Source: Rhodospirillaceae bacterium
Lineage (GTDB): Bacteria > Pseudomonadota > Alphaproteobacteria > Rhodospirillales > Magnetospirillaceae
DNA: 22,478 bases
Assembly (NCBI GenBank): GCA_030151865.1
Contig: JASLCK010000128.1
Span: 1-22,478, forward strand
Direction: 5' to 3'
Shown: piece by piece, positions 18,566 to 22,478 of the stretch
Layout of the letters: each line of letters starts with the position of its first letter
Position numbering within the stretch: the stretch's first letter is position 1
Notes under the pieces: model-generated
What the model was told of the DNA's origin: nothing
Database searches by the model: none
The model's input: only the letters and a program-made list of their open reading frames with translations
Translations under genes and position numbers: made by a program

Positions 18566-18653
18566 TCCCATGGCGGTGCGTCCCAGAAATGCCCATGGGA
18601 TGGCATGGGACGCGATTGGGCGGGTATGGCGCGGGAATTGGGAGGACATGGGA
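18566..18653. promoter_or_regulatory. Distal TGGGN box array with divergent halves (candidate second MraZ operator)
   Basis: Plus-strand boxes start at 18596 (TGGGA), 18606 (TGGGA), 18617 (TGGGC), 18627 (TGGCG), 18639 (TGGGA) and 18649 (TGGGA), with steps of 10, 11, 10, 12 and 10 nt. To their left the same box occurs on the other strand at 18566-18570, 18581-18585 and 18591-18595. The two orientations meet at the palindrome CCCATGGG (18592-18599). The similarity to the proximal MraZ operator is seen directly; binding by MraZ is inferred. Confidence 0.6.
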
Positions 18654-18662
18654 CGAGCCGTG

Positions 18663-18682
18663 AAAACCGGGGAATTTCCGGT
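18663..18682 (-). terminator. Possible rnpB terminator
   Basis: On the minus strand ACCGG and CCGGT pair around a 7-nt loop and are followed by TTTT at 18666-18663. It begins about 36 nt past the rnpB 3' end. The stem is short and the U-run modest, so it may be leaky or not a terminator. Confidence 0.35.
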
Positions 18683-18717
18683 CTTCCGGGGAACGTTGTT
18701 CAGCGGAAAAGAGATAA

Positions 18718-19113
<396 letters not shown>

Positions 19114-19119
19114 GGGCGC

Positions 19120-19148
19120 AAACTAGGCGTTCCGGGGGTAGGATGCAA
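19120..19148 (-). promoter_or_regulatory. Predicted rnpB promoter
   Basis: On the minus strand TTGCAT (19148-19143) and TAGTTT (19125-19120) are 17 nt apart, and the last base of the -10 is 6 nt before the G that starts helix P1 at 19113. The spacing fits the mature 5' end well, which supports the call. Confidence 0.6.
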
Positions 19149-19167
19149 GAGTTATGGTGCGTTAGCC

Positions 19168-19176
19168 TGTGGATAA
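19168..19176 (+). promoter_or_regulatory. Perfect DnaA box
   Basis: TGTGGATAA is the exact complement of the consensus TTATCCACA. It lies 20 nt upstream of the rnpB -35. I found no second perfect box in this gap, so it is unlikely to be a replication origin by itself; it may be a regulatory DnaA site or chance. Confidence 0.4.
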
Positions 19177-19220
19177 GTTTTTCCACTGTATTGGCTGTAG
19201 TGAATACTTTGTGACGATTG

Positions 19221-19238
19221 GTGTGATGGCCGTCACAC
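19221..19238. promoter_or_regulatory. CRP/FNR-type palindrome
   Basis: GTGTGA and TCACAC are perfect arms around 6 nt, and the core TGTGA-N6-TCACA is the classical CRP half-site arrangement. It lies about 230 nt upstream of the solute-binding protein start and about 110 nt upstream of the start site predicted from a weak promoter there. Which CRP-family regulator would bind is unknown. Confidence 0.45.
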
Positions 19239-19305
19239 CCCGATAACTTGATTTTTACCAGAACGATCTTTGGTGAAGTCCAATCCGGCAGAGTTGTGAC
19301 TATTT

Positions 19306-19333
19306 TTGGACAAGAGTGATAAAATGATAATTT
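19306..19333 (+). promoter_or_regulatory. Weak candidate promoter for the solute-binding protein gene
   Basis: TTGGAC (19306-19311) and TAATTT (19328-19333) are 16 nt apart in an AT-rich segment. This would give a leader of about 120 nt. Other -10-like sequences in the same A/T stretch are possible. Confidence 0.3.
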
Positions 19334-19459
19334 TTCAGTAAGTTGGCTGTGATCAATGCCCTTTGACCTACCCAAAACGGATTAATGCCAGTGTTGGCTT
19401 GCGGTCGGCATAACCGGGCGTTCACACTGGTCTCGGTGATGCGATCAAAAGGAAGCGTC

Positions 19460-20179
19460 ATGTCTGTTGGATGGAAAGGTGTGGTTCTGGCCTGTCTTCT
19501 GTGCGCGACGGCATCGTCGGCGCGCGCTGATGGCCTGATTCTCACCACCGAGGACTATCCGCCTTTCAATTTCAGTCGCGATGGCGCGGTCGCCGGGCTA
19601 TCCACCGACCTGTTGCGCCATGTGCTGGAACGCGCCGAAGTACCGGGGCAGTTCGCGCTCTATCCCTGGCTGCGGGCTTATGGCGCGGCGCAGAACGATA
19701 CCGATACCTGTGTCTATTCCACCACCCGGACCCCGCAGCGCGAGCCCTTGTTCAAATGGGTCGGGCCGCTGGTCTATAACGACTGGGTGCTGTTCGCGCC
19801 GCCTGACAGCCAAGCTGCGCCCACCGCTTTGGAAGACGTGCGTAACGCCGTAATCGGCGGTTATCAGGGCGACGCCACGGCGGTTTATCTGCGCGATCAG
19901 GGGTTTCGGGTCGATGACGTGACATCGGACCGTCTTAACCCCCGCAAACTGCTGTCGGGGCGCATCGATTATTGGGCTACCGGACGATTATCGGGGGAAT
20001 TTCTGGCCCGCCAGGAAGGGGTGACAGGATTGCAGGCGGTGCTGACATTCAAGCATGTGCCGCTTTATCTGGCCTGCAACAAGACGGTGTCCGATCAAAC
20101 CATCGGGCGTCTGAACGACGCCTTGCGCGCATTGACCGATGAAGGGGTGACGGACCGGATCGCCAAGGCGTATCGCTGA
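19460..20179 (+). CDS. Periplasmic substrate-binding protein, family 3 type
   Basis: The 239-aa product resembles the family-3 solute-binding proteins (amino-acid-type ABC transporter receptors). It has a signal peptide with a hydrophobic core at about residues 7-21 and a likely cleavage after ARA (21-23). The mature protein opens with the family-typical TTEDYPPFNF and has PWLRAY at 69-74, then TRTPQREPLFKWVGPL. Cys84 and Cys206 could form a disulfide. The ATG at 19460 is chosen because AAGGAAG lies just upstream; ATGs at 19439 and 19385 are less well placed. No permease or ATPase gene is adjacent, so it is an orphan receptor whose ligand cannot be read from sequence. Its stop is 2 nt from the stop of the convergent next gene. 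Confidence 0.85.
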   Translation: MSVGWKGVVLACLLCATASSARADGLILTTEDYPPFNFSRDGAVAGLSTDLLRHVLERAEVPGQFALYPWLRAYGAAQNDTDTCVYSTTRTPQREPLFKWVGPLVYNDWVLFAPPDSQAAPTALEDVRNAVIGGYQGDATAVYLRDQGFRVDDVTSDRLNPRKLLSGRIDYWATGRLSGEFLARQEGVTGLQAVLTFKHVPLYLACNKTVSDQTIGRLNDALRALTDEGVTDRIAKAYR

Positions 20180-20181
20180 AA

Positions 20182-20556
20182 TCAGCGCACGCGGTGCCGG
20201 GCGATGGGGACCGGCGGCGGCTCGAAAGTGTCGGGCATGTCGTTGATGCGTCGGCGGGTGGCAAAGGATGCCGCCGCCGCCAGGGCCATGGGCGGGCCCA
20301 GGATCAACGCCACTTTGCCCATCCAGATCATGAAACTTCTGTGGCCCTTGGCGATGATGATGGCTTCCTTGCAGTCATAGCGCTGCTGAAAGGTGCCGCC
20401 GCAATTGTCCATCTGCTGTTGCACGTCGGGGGCAAGAAAGCCGTAATCGTCGGGATCGATGGTCAGAAACATCTGATAGATCATCGCGCACACCCAGACC
20501 GTGCTGGCGGTCATGGCGATCCACTTTGCGACCTGGCGGATGGACGGTGCGGCCAT
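20182..20556 (-). CDS. Uncharacterised small two-helix membrane protein
   Basis: I do not recognise a family. The 124-aa product has two membrane segments (about residues 12-32 and 75-99). Basic residues at the N-terminus (R7, K11) and after the second helix (RRR, 101-103) suggest that both ends are cytoplasmic. The intervening loop of about 42 residues would then be periplasmic and contains two cysteines (C52, C62), possibly a disulfide. The C-terminus is Pro/Arg-rich. The ATG at 20556 has AGGGA 8 nt upstream. It is convergent with the solute-binding protein gene and divergent from aroG. It looks like a real gene because of its length, topology and ribosome site. Confidence 0.7.
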   Translation of the reverse strand: MAAPSIRQVAKWIAMTASTVWVCAMIYQMFLTIDPDDYGFLAPDVQQQMDNCGGTFQQRYDCKEAIIIAKGHRSFMIWMGKVALILGPPMALAAAASFATRRRINDMPDTFEPPPVPIARHRVR

Positions 20557-20607
20557 TAGATATATCCCTGCGCGATCTGTCTGATCCGCATTTTACCACA
20601 AGGATGC

Positions 20608-20644
20608 CCAAGGCGGGAGAAGTTGAAGCAAAGCTCCCGCTTGG
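20608..20644 (+). promoter_or_regulatory. Hairpin in the aroG leader
   Basis: CCAAGGCGGGAG (20608-20619) pairs with CTCCCGCTTGG (20634-20644), an 11-bp stem with one bulged G and a 14-nt loop, about 76 nt before the aroG start. It has no T-run after it, so it is not a classical terminator. It might affect aroG mRNA or be a double-stranded binding site. Confidence 0.35.
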
Positions 20645-20720
20645 TTCTGGCATTCGGTGCTTCAAAAGCGTATATGCATTTTCTTCCTTACTTAAAGAAG
20701 AGCGCGCGAGAGGAACGCAG

Positions 20721-22094
20721 ATGGCCGAGAAGTGGACTCCCGATAGCTGGCGGAGCAAGCCCATCCAGCAGGTGCCCGAATACCCCGATGCCGCCAAACT
20801 GGCTTCGGTCGAGGAAACTCTGCGTAACTATCCGCCGCTGGTGTTTGCCGGTGAGGCCCGCCGCCTGAAGGCCGATCTGGCCAAGGCTGCCGAAGGCAAG
20901 GCGTTCGTTCTGCAAGGCGGCGATTGCGCCGAAAGCTTCGCCGAATTCCATCCCAACAACATCCGTGACACCTTCCGTGTGTTGTTGCAGATGGCGGTGG
21001 TGCTGACCTTTGGCGCGGCCTGTCCGGTGATCAAGGTCGGCCGCATGGCCGGCCAGTTTGCCAAGCCGCGTTCGGCCCCCACCGAAACCATCAATGGCGT
21101 GACTTTACCCGCTTATCGCGGCGACATGGTCAACGGCATGGATTTCACCCCGGAATCGCGTATCCCCGATCCGGACCGTCTGGTGCGCGTCTATAACCAG
21201 TCGGCGGCGACCCTGAACCTGCTGCGCGCCTTTGCTCAGGGCGGTTATGCCGACCTGCACAAAGTGCATCAGTGGAACCTGGGTTTCGTGGCCGGCACCT
21301 CGGGCACCCGTTATGCCGATCTGTGCGCCCGCCTGGATGAAACCCTGGCCTTCATGGATGCTTGCGGCCTGACCTCGGAAAACATTCCGCAGATCCGCGA
21401 GACCGACTTCTTCACCTCGCACGAAGCGTTGCTGCTGTGGTACGAGCAGGCCTTGACCCGCATCGATTCCACCACCGGCGACTGGTACGACTGTTCGGCC
21501 CACATGCTGTGGATCGGCGACCGCACCCGTCAGGTGGATGGCGCCCATGTGGAATTCCTGCGTGGCGTCAGCAATCCCATCGGCTGCAAGGCTGGCCCGA
21601 CCACCTCGCCCGACGATCTGCTGCGTCTGATCGACACCTTGAACCCCAAGAATGAAGCGGGTCGCCTGACCATCATCACCCGCATGGGGGCCGACAAGGT
21701 GGGCGACAAGCTGCCGGAACTGCTGCGTGCCGTGAAGCGCGAGGGCCGTAAGGTGGTCTGGCTGTGCGATCCCATGCACGCCAACACCATCAAGATGGGC
21801 GATTACAAGACCCGTTCGTTCGACAACATCCTGGCCGAGGTCAAGGCCTTCTTCGCGGTGCACCGCGCCGAAGGAACCCCGGCGGGCGGTGTCCACTTCG
21901 AAATGACCGGTCAGGACGTCACCGAATGCATCGGCGGCACCCAGGCCATCGACGGCGACAGCTTGGGCGATCGTTATCACACCCATTGCGATCCGCGGCT
22001 GAATGCTACTCAGGCTTTGGAACTGGCCTTCCTGATTTCCGAAGCCCTGAAGGATGCCCGTATCGAAGAACGCAAGGCGGCTGTTGCATCATGA
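20721..22094 (+). CDS. aroG: 3-deoxy-7-phosphoheptulonate (DAHP) synthase, class II
   Basis: This enzyme condenses phosphoenolpyruvate and erythrose 4-phosphate, the entry step to aromatic amino acids. The 457-aa product belongs to the class II (plant and actinobacterial-like) type. Visible are VLQGGDCAESF with metal-ligand candidate Cys69, GRMAGQFAKPRS at 107-118, VSNPIGCKAGPTTS, CDPMHANT with His353, and MTGQDVTECIGG near 395-406, followed by DPRLN; these hold the conserved metal- and substrate-binding residues. The ATG at 20721 is chosen because AGAGGA lies 7 nt upstream and the family-typical WTPDSWRSKPIQQ follows. An in-frame ATG at 20604 would add 39 residues but is poorly placed. The gene overlaps the next one by ATGA. 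The symbol follows common usage and is not diagnostic. Confidence 0.95.
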   Translation: MAEKWTPDSWRSKPIQQVPEYPDAAKLASVEETLRNYPPLVFAGEARRLKADLAKAAEGKAFVLQGGDCAESFAEFHPNNIRDTFRVLLQMAVVLTFGAACPVIKVGRMAGQFAKPRSAPTETINGVTLPAYRGDMVNGMDFTPESRIPDPDRLVRVYNQSAATLNLLRAFAQGGYADLHKVHQWNLGFVAGTSGTRYADLCARLDETLAFMDACGLTSENIPQIRETDFFTSHEALLLWYEQALTRIDSTTGDWYDCSAHMLWIGDRTRQVDGAHVEFLRGVSNPIGCKAGPTTSPDDLLRLIDTLNPKNEAGRLTIITRMGADKVGDKLPELLRAVKREGRKVVWLCDPMHANTIKMGDYKTRSFDNILAEVKAFFAVHRAEGTPAGGVHFEMTGQDVTECIGGTQAIDGDSLGDRYHTHCDPRLNATQALELAFLISEALKDARIEERKAAVAS

Positions 22095-22478
22095 ATAAGC
22101 CGGTCGTGACAGGCGGCAATCCGGTTGCCGTGGCGGACCCCGCGGTGGCCGAGATTCACCGCCTGTCCGACCAGTACTTTGTCCGCACCAAGGAAATCGT
22201 TGGCCGTTACGGCGACCAGACGGTGACCTATGCCGTGTTCATGCGTCGCCCCGTCATCTGCACCCCTCGCCTGGCGGTGCAGTGGTTGCAGGCGGTGGCG
22301 GCGGAACGCGGCACCCAATTCAAGATCGACCTGAACTATCAGGAAGGCGAATGGGTCGGCGCGGGCGAACCGATGATGTTCATTACCGGATCGTTCTTTC
22401 ATCTGGTCGATCTGGAAACTCTTTACCTGCAAAAATTGGGTGCGGCCTGTGTCGCGGCCTATAACGCCTATACCATGT
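22091..22478 (+). CDS. Probable nicotinate phosphoribosyltransferase (partial, 3' end cut)
   Basis: The first 129 codons are present. The segment from IDLNYQEGEWVGAGEPMMFI onward, then LVDLETLYLQKLG, matches the N-terminal domain shared by nicotinate and quinolinate phosphoribosyltransferases, where an E-G-x-x-V-x-x-G-E-P pattern precedes the helix leading to the barrel. The opening with RLSDQYFVRTKEIVGRYG favours the nicotinate enzyme (NAD salvage: nicotinate and PRPP to nicotinate mononucleotide) over quinolinate phosphoribosyltransferase. Catalytic residues lie beyond the window. The ATG overlaps the aroG stop (ATGA), so the two are likely co-translated. Confidence 0.7.
   Translation, partial: MNKPVVTGGNPVAVADPAVAEIHRLSDQYFVRTKEIVGRYGDQTVTYAVFMRRPVICTPRLAVQWLQAVAAERGTQFKIDLNYQEGEWVGAGEPMMFITGSFFHLVDLETLYLQKLGAACVAAYNAYTM

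Larger units (their letters stand above)
18288..18717. other. Intergenic control region between rnpB and mraZ
   Basis: This 430-nt stretch has no credible coding gene; the open frames here lack ribosome sites and family resemblance. From right to left it contains a possible rnpB terminator hairpin, a distal TGGGN array, a short AT-rich segment with one GAATC site (18501-18505) and a possible upstream promoter, then the proximal TGGGN array with a promoter, a leader hairpin and the mraZ ribosome-binding site. It is more AT-rich in its middle than the flanking genes. Confidence 0.8.
19114..19459. other. Intergenic region between rnpB and the solute-binding protein gene
   Basis: No gene is supported in these 346 nt; it separates two divergently transcribed genes. 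It contains the rnpB promoter, a perfect DnaA box, a CRP-like palindrome and an AT-rich segment (about 19290-19340) with a weak promoter for the rightward gene. Confidence 0.75.

Noticed and set aside
19140..19340. Possible replication origin, suggested by a DnaA box and AT-rich DNA
   Set aside because: Only one perfect DnaA box is visible and no origin-linked genes such as dnaA, parA or hemE are present.

Overview
The window looks like a chromosomal core region of a GC-rich alphaproteobacterium, most likely Rhodospirillales (Magnetospirillum or a close relative). This placement is inferred from protein flavour, the rnpB-mraZ neighbourhood, the class II DAHP synthase and the GC-rich codon use; no database search was possible. 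The MurE DNPR motif points to a meso-diaminopimelate peptidoglycan.

Positions 1-18287 hold a complete division and cell-wall (dcw) cluster, all on the minus strand and read from right to left: mraZ, rsmH, ftsL, ftsI, murE, murF, mraY, murD, ftsW, murG, murC, murB, ddlB, ftsQ, ftsA and ftsZ. The 3' end of ftsZ is cut by the left edge. Most junctions are 1-17 nt overlaps (many ATGA) or gaps of 18 nt or less, so the cluster probably acts as one translationally coupled operon. It makes UDP-MurNAc-pentapeptide (MurB to MurF, with D-Ala-D-Ala from DdlB), lipid I and II (MraY, MurG), the septal synthase pair (FtsW, FtsI) and the divisome scaffold (FtsL, FtsQ, FtsA, FtsZ). The only longer gap, 69 nt between ftsA and ftsZ, carries two short direct repeats, one of which contains two GANTC (CcrM-type) sites.

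Positions 18288-18717 are noncoding and are the most structured part of the window. A 10-bp-periodic array of TGGGN boxes, the MraZ operator pattern, overlaps a likely mraZ promoter. A second array, partly in inverted orientation, lies about 200 bp further upstream, just past a possible rnpB terminator. Positions 18718-19113 are the RNase P RNA gene (minus strand) with its own promoter.

Positions 19114-19459 are intergenic and hold a perfect DnaA box and a CRP-like palindrome. To the right lie a periplasmic family-3 solute-binding protein (+), a convergent small two-helix membrane protein (-), a class II DAHP synthase (+, first step of the shikimate pathway) and the overlapping 5' part of a probable nicotinate phosphoribosyltransferase (+, cut by the right edge).

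I see no mobile element, CRISPR array, tRNA, toxin-antitoxin or defence genes. The genes are mostly ordinary core genes, and no evident new multi-gene system is present; the points of interest are regulatory sequence and a few protein oddities.
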